From: Amycolatopsis antarctica
Lineage (GTDB): Bacteria > Actinomycetota > Actinomycetes > Mycobacteriales > Pseudonocardiaceae
Direction: 5' to 3'
DNA: 64,000 nucleotides
Assembly: GCF_002262875.1 (NCBI RefSeq)
Contig: NZ_NKYE01000014.1
Location: 62,001-126,000 of the forward strand
Numbering within the stretch: position 1 is the first letter of the stretch; the number at the start of each line of letters is the position of its first letter. The translations under genes and the position numbers were made by a program. Under the pieces are notes generated by a model. That model was not told the origin of the DNA, ran no database searches, and saw only the letters and a list, made by a program, of their open reading frames with translations. Positions 30,116 to 38,289 of the stretch are shown here, piece after piece.

Positions 30116-31078
30116 ATGCCCGACATCCCGGGAGCCAAACCCGTACCGCTGTCCCAGCTCACTCGGGCCCAGGACCGTCTCACCTTCGTGTATCTCGAAC
30201 ACAGCGTGATACATCGTGAGGCGAACGCCATCACCGCCCGCGACACCCGCGGTGTCGTCCACATCCCCGCGGCCACCCTCGGCGCACTGCTGCTCGGCCC
30301 GGGCACCACGGTCAGCCAGCAGGCGATGGTGTTGCTCGCCGAAAGCGGGTCCACCGCGGTCTGGGTGGGCGAACACGGCGTGCGCTACTACGCCCACGGC
30401 AGGTCTCTGGCCCGCTCATCCCGTCTGCTCCAGGCACAAGCGGCACTCGTTTCGCACGAACCGTCCCGGCTGCGGGTCGCCCGGCAGATGTACGCGATGA
30501 GGTTTCCCGGTGAGTCGACCTCCGGTCTGAGCATGCACCAGTTGCGCGGAAAGGAAGGCGCCCGAGTACGCCGTCTCTACCGTGAGCACGCCGACCGCAC
30601 CGGAATCACCTGGACCCGCCGCGAGTACGACAGCGCCGACTTCAGCGCCGGAACCCTGGTCAACCAGGCACTGTCCGCCGCGAACACCAGCCTCTACGGG
30701 GTCGTCCACGCCGTCGTCGTGGCGCTGGGGTGCACGCCAGGACTCGGCTTCGTCCACACAGGACACATTCGCTCCTTCGTCTTCGACATCGCCGACCTCT
30801 ACAAGGCCGAGATCGCGATCCCCATCGCGTTCGACATCGCGGCCGCCGAACCGATGGACGTCGGCGCGGAAACGCGCCGCGCCGTTCGCGACTACCTGCG
30901 GCGGCACCGATTCCTCGAGCAGTGCGTGGACGACATCTCGTCGCTGCTTCGTGAGGACGACGGCACAATCGAATACGGGCCGGAAGCCTTCGACGATCCC
31001 GACGTGGTGATGCTCTGGGACTACGACGGCAACGACGTCAGCAGCGGTGTGTCCTATCAGGAGGAACACGAACTGTGA
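30116..31078 (+). CDS. cas1: CRISPR adaptation integrase Cas1
   Basis: 320-aa integrase of the spacer acquisition complex. The metal-binding residues are recognisable: E147 (RGKEGARV), H214 (LGFVHTGH) and D227 (FDIADLYKAE). The N-terminal beta domain and the DRLTFVYLEHS opening are standard for type I-E. Starts 4 bases after cas6e; overlaps cas2 by GTGA. Intact, so new spacer acquisition should be possible. Confidence 0.96.
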   Translation: MPDIPGAKPVPLSQLTRAQDRLTFVYLEHSVIHREANAITARDTRGVVHIPAATLGALLLGPGTTVSQQAMVLLAESGSTAVWVGEHGVRYYAHGRSLARSSRLLQAQAALVSHEPSRLRVARQMYAMRFPGESTSGLSMHQLRGKEGARVRRLYREHADRTGITWTRREYDSADFSAGTLVNQALSAANTSLYGVVHAVVVALGCTPGLGFVHTGHIRSFVFDIADLYKAEIAIPIAFDIAAAEPMDVGAETRRAVRDYLRRHRFLEQCVDDISSLLREDDGTIEYGPEAFDDPDVVMLWDYDGNDVSSGVSYQEEHEL

Positions 31079-31437
31079 CCGTCATCGTCGTAGCGGCCTG
31101 TCCGGTCGGTCTGCGCGGGCATCTCACCCGCTGGCTGCTGGAGATATCGCCCGGCGTCTTCGTGGGCACGATCAGTGCGCGCGTGCGGGAACTGGTCTGG
31201 ATCCGCGTCGTCGACATGGTGAAGACCGGACGGGCGATCATGGTCTGCAAGGCGGACAACGAACAGGGGCTCACCTTCACCGTCCACCAGCACAACTGGG
31301 AGCCCGTCGACATCGAGGGCGTACAGCTCATGCTCCGGCCCCACAGCCGCGCGGACACCGGCGACCACCCGGCGCAGCGCACCGCCGGTTGGAGCACCGC
31401 GGCAAGGCGCCGCAAGTTCGGCAAGCGACAGCCCTGA
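31075..31437 (+). CDS. cas2: CRISPR adaptation protein Cas2 (type I-E)
   Basis: 120-aa type I-E Cas2, structural partner of Cas1. Typical segments: MTVIVVAACPVGLRGHLTRW, EISPGVFVGTISARVRE and NWEPVDIEGVQLMLRP. The last 25 residues (basic, Arg/Lys rich) extend past the core, as in many actinobacterial members. The stop is only 53 bases before the first repeat of array 2, so the array 2 leader may reach into this gene. Confidence 0.95.
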   Translation: MTVIVVAACPVGLRGHLTRWLLEISPGVFVGTISARVRELVWIRVVDMVKTGRAIMVCKADNEQGLTFTVHQHNWEPVDIEGVQLMLRPHSRADTGDHPAQRTAGWSTAARRRKFGKRQP

Positions 31438-31490
31438 CCGGTTGCCACAGTTTATCGATCCAGGCCCGGTAAAGTGCCAGGTCAACAAGA
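31438..31490 (+). promoter_or_regulatory. leader of CRISPR array 2
   Basis: 53 bases between cas2 and the first repeat. They contain TTTATCGATCCAGGCCCGG and end CAGGTCAACAAGA (31478-31490) against the repeat, matching the array 1 leader end. Transcription may begin here or inside cas2. Confidence 0.7.
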
Positions 31491-34400
31491 GTGCTCCCCG
31501 CGCGAGCGGGGATGGTCCCATCCCCGGCCCGGCAGCAGATGCGGCGGGAATGTGCTCCCCGCGCGAGCGGGGATGGTCCCAGTTGGCGTGCGACGGGAAG
31601 GGTGGGGCGCTCGTGCTCCCCGCGCGAGCGGGGATGGTCCCGGGTCGACCAGGCGATCGCCGAGATCGCCGAGGTGCTCCCCGCGCGAGCGGGGATGGTC
31701 CCGGTTTCGCTGGGAAGATTGCGCTCCGGGCTCGGTGCTCCCCGCGCGAGCGGGGATGGTCCCAGCATCCTGAACCGCACGCTGACCATCCGCCAGTGCT
31801 CCCCGCGCGAGCGGGGATGGTCCCAGCCCTCACCTGAGCCCGCAAGACCTGCGCGCGTGCTCCCCGCGCGAGCGGGGATGGTCCGGCGCACGACACCGCT
31901 GCCCGCCACGAGCTGGCGTGCTCCCCGCGCGAGCGGGGATGGTCCCGGGACGGTCGCACTGCGGGTGACCAGCTCCACGTGCTCCCCGCGCGAGCGGGGA
32001 TGGTCCGCTCGCAGTGAGCGCCCGGGGTCCGCGCCGCCGGTGCTCCCCGCGCGAGCGGGGATGGTCCCGCGGCGCATGGCGCAGCTCGCTGGCGACTGCC
32101 GTGCTCCCCGCGCGAGCGGGGATGGTCCCAAATGCGACCTCGACGCCGTGCCGCCAAGAAGGTGCTCCCCGCGCGAGCGGGGATGGTCCTGATCGCGATC
32201 TCGCCAATCAGCGGCGCCAGCGGTGCTCCCCGCGCGAGCGGGGATGGTCCCGCGAGCAGGGCCCGCACCGTGCTGGTGCGGGCGTGCTCCCCGCGCGAGC
32301 GGGGATGGTCCCTACTCCATGCGCGAAGCCGCACTCGCCGCCGAGTGCTCCCCGCGCGAGCGGGGATGGTCCCCCCCCAACCTGTGCGTTCTGTCTAACC
32401 CTAATCGTGCTCCCCGCGCGAGCGGGGATGGTCCCAGCAGAAAGTCTGCGAGCGGACCACCAGGCGGGTGCTCCCCGCGCGAGCGGGGATGGTCCCGGGA
32501 CATGCTCGACATGCTGCGCGCGCGGTACGTGCTCCCCGCGCGAGCGGGGATGGTCCCTGCGCCGCATCGACGTCGCCGCCGAGTTCGACGTGCTCCCCGC
32601 GCGAGCGGGGATGGTCCCCCGGTGCGGACGGGAGCTGTCGCGTGATCCACGTGCTCCCCGCGCGAGCGGGGATGGTCCCGGGTGGCCCCGGTACGACACG
32701 ATCCACGAGTAGTGCTCCCCGCGCGAGCGGGGATGGTCCCGGGAAGACCGTGCAAGAGACCGTCGTCTGCACGTGCTCCCCGCGCGAGCGGGGATGGTCC
32801 CTCCTCTCAGGGGAAGACGGATGACGGCGTTCGGTGCTCCCCGCGCGAGCGGGGATGGTCCCACGACGCCGATGAAGACCGTCCGGGATCCACGGGTGCT
32901 CCCCGCGCGAGCGGGGATGGTCCCCCCGTACCCGCTACCGGCGTTGCCATGTGGATGTGCTCCCCGCGCGAGCGGGGATGGTCCCCCCGCGTGGGGGTTG
33001 CCTGTCGAGATGCTGCCCGTGCTCCCCGCGCGAGCGGGGATGGTCCCGGGCAGTTGCGTGCGGGCATGTTGGATGCAATGTGCTCCCCGCGCGAGCGGGG
33101 ATGGTCCCGCGTCGGCCAGCCAGGCGTGCACCGCCGTGCGTGCTCCCCGCGCGAGCGGGGATGGTCCCGGCCGCGAGCGGGAACCAACCCTGAGCGATGT
33201 GTGCTCCCCGCGCGAGCGGGGATGGTCCCTGGTACGGCGTGTCATCCGGGCGCCCGAACACGTGCTCCCCGCGCGAGCGGGGAGCACTGTCCCGCCCGGC
33301 CGGAAAGGCTCGGCCCCCAGCGCGTGCTCCCCGCGCGAGCGGGGATGGTCCCACCCCGGACCTGAACAAGGACGGCAAGCAGGGGTGCTCCCCGCGCGAG
33401 CGGGGATGGTCCTCGCACTACCCGTGTGCCGGGCGGGCAGCGGACGTGCTCCCCGCGCGAGCGGGGATGGTCCCCGACAGTGTCGCAATCCCCCAAGAAC
33501 ATGCGCGTGCTCCCCGCGCGAGCGGGGATGGTCCCGCGCCAACCAGTCCGAAGGCGTGTATGCGGCAGTGCTCCCCGCGCGAGCGGGGATGGTCCTGATT
33601 CTGCGGCGACGGTGAAGGTCGAGTTGGAGTGCTCCCCGCGCGAGCGGGGATGGTCCCCGCCTGGTCGCGCGAGCGCTCCGCATCCTCGAGTGCTCCCCGC
33701 GCGAGCGGGGATGGTCCCTCACCGACGAGGTGGAACGATGGCTGCTGGCCGTGCTCCCCGCGCGAGCGGGGATGGTCCCTCTGCGATCAGCGGTTGCCAG
33801 GCTGGTGGGGGCGTGCTCCCCGCGCGAGCGGGGATGGTCCTCACGGCGATGGCCTCAGCGGCGCGGACAGCCAGTACTCCCCGCGCGAGCGGGGATGGTC
33901 CCGACACCCTGAGTGGTATCCGCTGGGCCGGGAGGTGCTCCCCGCGCGAGCGGGGATGGTCCCATGACAGCCCACTCGCCCGGGGCCAGCCGGACGTGCT
34001 CCCCGCGCGAGCGGGGATGGTCCCTGGGCCTGGACCAGTGGGTTCCCGGCCGCGGCGTGCTCCCCGCGCGAGCGGGGATGGTCCCAGCAGCGAGGAACCA
34101 CCGTTCCCGCCGATGCGGTGCTCCCCGCGCGAGCGGGGATGGTCCCTGGGCGGGGAACGCCACCGCCGACTACGCCATGTGCTCCCCGCGCGAGCGGGGA
34201 TGGTCCCAGCCTGGACCCGGCCGCCGCCTGCGGCGAGCACGGTGCTCCCCGCGCAAGCGGGGATGGTCCCGTCGTCAGGCTGTCGGCCCAGCCGCCGGAG
34301 TCGTGCTCCCCGCGCGAGCGGGGATGGTCCCAGGGCGAGCGCGGACGCAAGCGTGGTTTCGGCGTGCTCCCCGCGCGAGCGGGGATGGTCCCCGGGTCTC

Positions 34401-34511
34401 GACGTCACCGCCGCCCATTCCGTTGGTGCTCCCTGCGCGGGGATGGTCCCCGGGCCAACTCTTCGCACAGATCCGACACTGAGTGCTCCCCGCGCGAGCG
34501 GGGGTGGTCCC
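31491..34511 (+). CRISPR. type I-E CRISPR array 2 (50 repeats)
   Basis: 29-base repeats beginning GTGCTCCCCGCGCGAGC and ending GGGGATGGTCCC, mostly at a 61-base period. I count 50 starts from 31491 to 34483. Spacers are usually 32 bases; 33-base spacers precede the repeats at 32407, 32896, 33019 and 33813, a 31-base one precedes 33140 and a 34-base one precedes 34242. Notable repeats: 33262 rearranged into a perfect palindrome, 33874 GTACTCC, 34242 GCGCAAGC, and 34426 four bases short. Decay rises toward the right end, fitting a leader at the left beside cas2. No duplicated spacers were noticed, unlike array 1. The repeat differs from array 1 at the third base and in the stem loop. Confidence 0.98.
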
Positions 34512-34514
34512 CTT

Positions 34515-34543
34515 CGGCAGGGCCGCGCGAGACGGATGGTCCC
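34515..34543 (+). repeat. terminal decayed repeat of array 2
   Basis: Three bases after the last good repeat comes a sequence retaining GCCGCGCGAG and GGATGGTCCC but lacking the left stem. No full spacer separates them. It is best read as the remnant of a deleted terminal repeat-spacer. Confidence 0.6.
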
Positions 34544-34746
34544 GCGATATCTGGCTGTCGCCTCTCACCGTCGCCGGCCTCGTCACCTACATGCGCCGGA
34601 GACAGTGCCCCCGGGCAACTTCTCCGCTGGGCCAGTGCTCACGCTGGCCGCGTAGCGCCACCGATTCTGTTCGTTACCTACCTCGCCGTAACGAGCACTG
34701 GCTTGCCGCGATTACACCACCACCGCAACCTCACGGAGCCGCCACC

Positions 34747-35148
34747 ATGAACGCACCACACCCCGGGTGGCAACACCCGCACCGGAACCCGTACCCGGTG
34801 CAGCCCGTGTACTGGCGGCCCCCTGTTCCCCGCCCCGCACCGATCCACCACTACGTGCTGTGGCCCACGGTCGCGCTCGTTGTCGTGGCCACCATCGTCG
34901 CGCTGACGGCCCGCGTGCTGGACTACCAGGCGGTGATCGTGGTCGGAGTGCTTGCCGCCGGGGCGTCTGTTGCCGCCATCGCGGTTGGTGTCCGCCGATC
35001 AGTGCCGTGGGCGACCGTGTGTGGCGTGCTCTGTCTCCTGATCGCGATCGGAGTCGTGATCATCGGTATCGCCGCAATGATCGAGTACCAATCGGCGTAC
35101 GAGCAGCTGACCGACAGCGTGAATCGGCTTCGCAGCTTCCGCCCGTAG
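34747..35148 (+). CDS. small integral membrane protein, unknown function
   Basis: 133-aa protein with a Pro/His/Tyr-rich cytosolic N-terminus (HPGWQHPHRNPYPVQPVYW), then three hydrophobic segments: about residues 41-60 (VLWPTVALVVVATIVALTA), 64-84 (AVIVVGVLAAGASVAAIAVG) and 92-113 (WATVCGVLCLLIAIGVVIIG), and a short soluble tail. ATG 34747 follows ACGGAG; earlier in-frame sequence lies in CRISPR array 2 and is not coding. Such proline-rich DUF4190-like proteins are common in actinomycetes. Nothing links it functionally to CRISPR; it occupies the gap between array 2 and an orphan repeat. Confidence 0.7.
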   Translation: MNAPHPGWQHPHRNPYPVQPVYWRPPVPRPAPIHHYVLWPTVALVVVATIVALTARVLDYQAVIVVGVLAAGASVAAIAVGVRRSVPWATVCGVLCLLIAIGVVIIGIAAMIEYQSAYEQLTDSVNRLRSFRP

Positions 35149-35206
35149 CTACGAATGGGTGATGCGCGCTCGAATCGACCTGTTGAAACGCTCTCCCTGC
35201 GTGACG

Positions 35207-35235
35207 GTGCTCCCCGCGCGAGCGGAGATGGCCCC
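35207..35235 (+). repeat. orphan CRISPR repeat
   Basis: A single near-perfect array 2-type repeat, GTGCTCCCCGCGCGAGCGGA then GATGGCCCC, with two mismatches from consensus. It is about 700 bases beyond the end of array 2 and has no neighbour repeat at 61 bases on either side. It lies immediately before the broken ATP-grasp gene. Confidence 0.85.
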
Positions 35236-35247
35236 GATTGCTGTCAC

Positions 35248-35749
35248 CCGGCCCAAGTCGATGCCCGACACCAGTTGCGTCGCCACGCCAGCGGTCGTCG
35301 GCGCAGTGACCGTGCTCGGAGCCCCTCATTTCCAACTCCATCGTGGAGGCCGGTGGCCGGAAGGTCGGCTACACCCGGATATTCGATGAGGCGGACCTCA
35401 TGAATCTGTCCAATGTGGACCTGACGACCACCAGTTCCAGCGATGGGCACCGAAGCAGTTCGACGCCCGTGTGATCGTGGTCGGCGGCAATGTCACCACC
35501 ATGGCGATCGAGGCAACCAGTGCCGAGGCGTACGTGGACTTCCGGCGCGACTACCAGAAACATCGCTACGAGCTGATCGAACTGCCGCAGGACATCCACA
35601 TGCGAATCATGGCTCTCATGCGCGAACTCGACCTTGCGTACGGGGCTCTGGGCTTTGTGGTCGGCCCTGACGGATCGTGGACCTTCTTGGAAGTCAACGC
35701 AGGAGGCCAGTACGGCTGGCTTGAAGATCAGGGGAAAGGCGCACTGTGA
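35248..35749 (+). pseudogene. broken ATP-grasp RiPP maturase (graspetide type), N-terminus missing and frameshifted
   Basis: Fragments of an ATP-grasp ligase of the kind that makes side-chain ester or amide links in graspetides. From about 35322 one frame reads PLISNSIVEAGGRKVGYT...NLSNVDLTT, then meets a stop at 35472. The next frame from about 35429 continues HQFQRWAPKQFDARVIVVGG through LAYGALGFVVGPDGSWTFLE to VNAGGQYGWLEDQ. One missing base near 35424-35430 explains the switch. Weaker similarity (MPDTSCVATPAVV) reaches back to about 35248; the first 100 or so residues of a normal enzyme are absent. The C-terminus is also short, ending GKGAL. The intact C-terminal part alone cannot be an active ligase. 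Its stop overlaps the methyltransferase start by GTGA, so they once formed an operon. Confidence 0.75.
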
Positions 35750-36921
35750 TCGACCCCGAGACCTGGCCCGCCCGCGCTGACCGGCTCCGCGTTGAGCTGG
35801 TCGAAGCAGGCAAACTCACCGACGACCGGTTGCAGGCGGCAGTGCTTGCCGTCCCGCGCCACGTGTTCGTCCCGTCGTTCTACGAACAGAACGGTTCCCC
35901 GCAATGGGAACGCCGTTCACGGGAAGACACGCCCGAGGAGTGGTGGAGCGCTGTCTACGCCAACCGGCCGCTGACCACCCAGGTGGGGCAGCTCGACCCG
36001 GACGACAACAACCTGTTGCCCACCTCGTCGTCGGCGCCGAGCGTGATGGTGCGGATGCTGGAAGCACTGCGGCTGGACGGTGGCCACCGGGTGCTGGAAA
36101 TCGGCACGGGCACCGGATACAACGCGGCGCTGCTGTCGCATCGGCTCGGCGCGGAGCACGTGTACTCCGTGGATGTCGACCCGACGTTGGTCGAGGCGGC
36201 ACGCGATCACTTGGCGGAGCTTGGGTTTACGCCGACACTGCGCGTCACGGACGGCGCCCGCGGATTGCCCGGACACGCACCGTTCGACAGGATCATCGGC
36301 ACGTGCGCTGTAGATCGGGTGCCGTGGGCTTGGGTGGAACAGACGGTGCCGGGCGGGTTGGTGCTGGTCGATCTGAAAGTGCTGGCAGGGATCGGGGCGG
36401 GAAACCTGGTGCGCCTGGAACGGTTTCAGGATCGCTTGGAGGGTCGTTTCGATCTTGGTGGATACGCCACGTTCATGCACATGCGGAACGCGGAGGCGGC
36501 GCCGATCGTGGCGCCGTCGATGGACCGGGACGCCGGCGAGGCACGGCACACCACAACCGAAGCCGACGTCCCGCACCAGGTGTGGGGCAGCTATGTGACG
36601 TGGTTCCTGCTGCATCTTGCGCCAGGGGCCCAGCGGGTCACGTTCGGGAGCGTGACCGACGAGGAAACCGGGAAGCCGGGCGCCGCGCTGTACGTGACGG
36701 CCGACGGGTCGTGGTGTGAGGTTGAACCCGGTGAGCCCGGTTCCTCGCGGGCCGTCAGGTCAGGCGGCCCGCGCGACCTCTGGGCGGACATCGTGGCGGC
36801 ACGCGAGCTGTGGGCGACGGAGGGTCGGCCCGACTGGGATCGCTTCGGGCTGACCGTGACTCGCGAGGATCAGTGGGTGTGGCTGGACCGCCCGGACGGC
36901 GTTCACCGGTGGCGGCTGTAA
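35746..36921 (+). CDS. PIMT-like methyltransferase of the ATP-grasp RiPP type
   Basis: 391-aa S-adenosylmethionine methyltransferase related to protein-L-isoaspartate O-methyltransferase. The N-terminal third holds the PIMT-like LPTSSSAPSVMVRMLEAL and the SAM-binding VLEIGTGTGYNAALLSHRLG, with YSVDVDPTLVEAARDHL following. The C-terminal 180 residues are the extra domain seen in actinobacterial homologues paired with ATP-grasp RiPP maturases. In imiditide-type pathways such enzymes methylate an Asp side chain that then closes to aspartimide (established for relatives, inferred here). GTG 35746 overlaps the ATP-grasp remnant stop. No precursor peptide gene was found nearby. The gene seems intact although its partner is broken. 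Confidence 0.85.
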   Translation: MIDPETWPARADRLRVELVEAGKLTDDRLQAAVLAVPRHVFVPSFYEQNGSPQWERRSREDTPEEWWSAVYANRPLTTQVGQLDPDDNNLLPTSSSAPSVMVRMLEALRLDGGHRVLEIGTGTGYNAALLSHRLGAEHVYSVDVDPTLVEAARDHLAELGFTPTLRVTDGARGLPGHAPFDRIIGTCAVDRVPWAWVEQTVPGGLVLVDLKVLAGIGAGNLVRLERFQDRLEGRFDLGGYATFMHMRNAEAAPIVAPSMDRDAGEARHTTTEADVPHQVWGSYVTWFLLHLAPGAQRVTFGSVTDEETGKPGAALYVTADGSWCEVEPGEPGSSRAVRSGGPRDLWADIVAARELWATEGRPDWDRFGLTVTREDQWVWLDRPDGVHRWRL

Positions 36922-37202
36922 CCGGCTGACCGGCGCGCCCCGGACGCGACGAGGGCGCCACGCCCGCGACCGGTGGCTCGTCAAGGTAGGCCGCGGACGG
37001 GTGGCCGGATCCTCGGCGATCCGGTGGACCCCTTCGTGGCCGGGCGCGATCGAACCGGTGGAAAAAAACTCCGGACGGGATGTCGGATCGGGGCCGAGCC
37101 GTTCGTGGCATAGGTGAACGGGCCGGTGGTGACCGATGAGTTCCGCGCCGCGGCCCGCTCGTCACGGAACGGCGACATACCCGGCGAGAAGGGCACCCGA
37201 TC

Positions 37203-37820
37203 ATGAAACTGACGACCACCACCAACGTCTCCGCAGACGGAGTGATGCAAGGACTCGGCGGAACGGACGAAGATCGACGAGGCGGGTTCGAACGTGGCGG
37301 GTGGGCGCTGCCGCTGTTCGGCGGCGAGACCGAGACCTACCTCGGCCAGGTTTACCAGCGCGCCGACGCGTTTCTCTTCGGACGACGGACCTACGAGATC
37401 TTCGCCGGCTCCTGGGGCGTGACGGAGGATCCGAGCAGCAGCCCCATCGGGGCCGCGTTGAACGCGCGACCCAAGTACGTGGCCTCGACCACGCTCACCG
37501 ATCCGCGCTGGGCGGGCACGGCCGTCCTCTCCGGTGACCTCGCGGCCGCCATCCGTGAGCTGAAGGCCCGGCCGGGAGGTGAGTTGCAGGTGCACGGCAG
37601 CGGCAGGCTGGTCCGCTGGCTGTTCGACAACCAGCTCGTCGACGAGTTCACCCTGCTCGTGTACCCCGTGGTCGTCGGTCATGGCACGCGGCTGTTCCCT
37701 TCCACCGGCCCGGACACGGCACTGGAACTGCTCGACTCGCGAGCGGGCTCGGGCGGCGTGACCATCCAGGTGTACCGGCCCGGCGGGCGTCCGAGGTACG
37801 CGGGCGCTGCCACTCCGTAG
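37203..37820 (+). CDS. dihydrofolate reductase-family protein (RibD C-terminal fold)
   Basis: 205-aa protein of the bacterial bifunctional deaminase-reductase C-terminal family. Motifs: TTTNVSADGVMQGLGG at the N-terminus, FLFGRRTYEIFAGSWG, LQVHGSGRLVRWLFDNQLVDE, and LLVYPVVVGHGTRLFP. These usually bind NADPH; physiological substrates of stand-alone members are mostly unknown. RBS AGAAGGG precedes the ATG. Followed by a DGPF/sigma pair on the same strand. The 281 bases before it hold nothing I can identify. Confidence 0.88.
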   Translation: MKLTTTTNVSADGVMQGLGGTDEDRRGGFERGGWALPLFGGETETYLGQVYQRADAFLFGRRTYEIFAGSWGVTEDPSSSPIGAALNARPKYVASTTLTDPRWAGTAVLSGDLAAAIRELKARPGGELQVHGSGRLVRWLFDNQLVDEFTLLVYPVVVGHGTRLFPSTGPDTALELLDSRAGSGGVTIQVYRPGGRPRYAGAATP

Positions 37821-37959
37821 AGCCACCGATCCGCCGCCGACGAGCCCCGATCGCACATCGAGAGCCGCCACGTCCGGAACGCCGGACCGTGAACCGTCGA
37901 GCGGGATACTGTCGCGACCGTCCACATGCGGCGCCGAGAAACACGGGAGATGATCCGAG

Positions 37960-38289
37960 ATGCAGTACCTGGTTTCCGTGATCGACGAGCTGACCGGCTC
38001 CGCCACCCCGGCGGAAATGGCTGCCATCAACGCCTTCAACGACCGGATCCGGGCCGAGGGCCACTGGGTGTTCGCCGGCGGTCTCGCGGCTCCCAGCACG
38101 GCCACGGTCGTCGACGGCCGCGACGGGGAGCCGATCCTCACTGACGGGCCCTTCCTGGAGTCGAAGGAGTTCCTCGCCGGCTTCTGGATAATCGAGGCCC
38201 CCGACCTCGACGTGGCTATCAGACTGGCCGCCGAGGGGTCGAAACACTGCAACCGCAGGGTCGAGGTACGGCCGTTCCTGGTCGGGTGA
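37960..38289 (+). CDS. YCII-related DGPF-domain protein
   Basis: 109-aa DGPF (YCII-like) protein: MQYLVSVIDELTG, WVFAGGL, LTDGPFLESKEFLAGFWIIE and the C-terminal VEVRPF are all present. Members with this motif are regularly encoded directly upstream of ECF42-group sigma factors, as here, and are thought to influence them, though the mechanism is unsettled. Its stop overlaps the sigma factor start by GTGA, so the two are made together. Confidence 0.9.
   Translation: MQYLVSVIDELTGSATPAEMAAINAFNDRIRAEGHWVFAGGLAAPSTATVVDGRDGEPILTDGPFLESKEFLAGFWIIEAPDLDVAIRLAAEGSKHCNRRVEVRPFLVG

Noticed and set aside
19649-34511. Self-targeting spacers within the window
   Set aside because: I could not systematically compare about 80 spacers with the sequence by eye; no obvious match was noticed apart from the pseudo-spacer, and a computed search of each spacer on both strands is needed.
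31057-34655. ORFs with repeating SPRERGWS / RAGMVP / DHPRSRGEH peptides
   Set aside because: They are translations of CRISPR array 2 in several frames.
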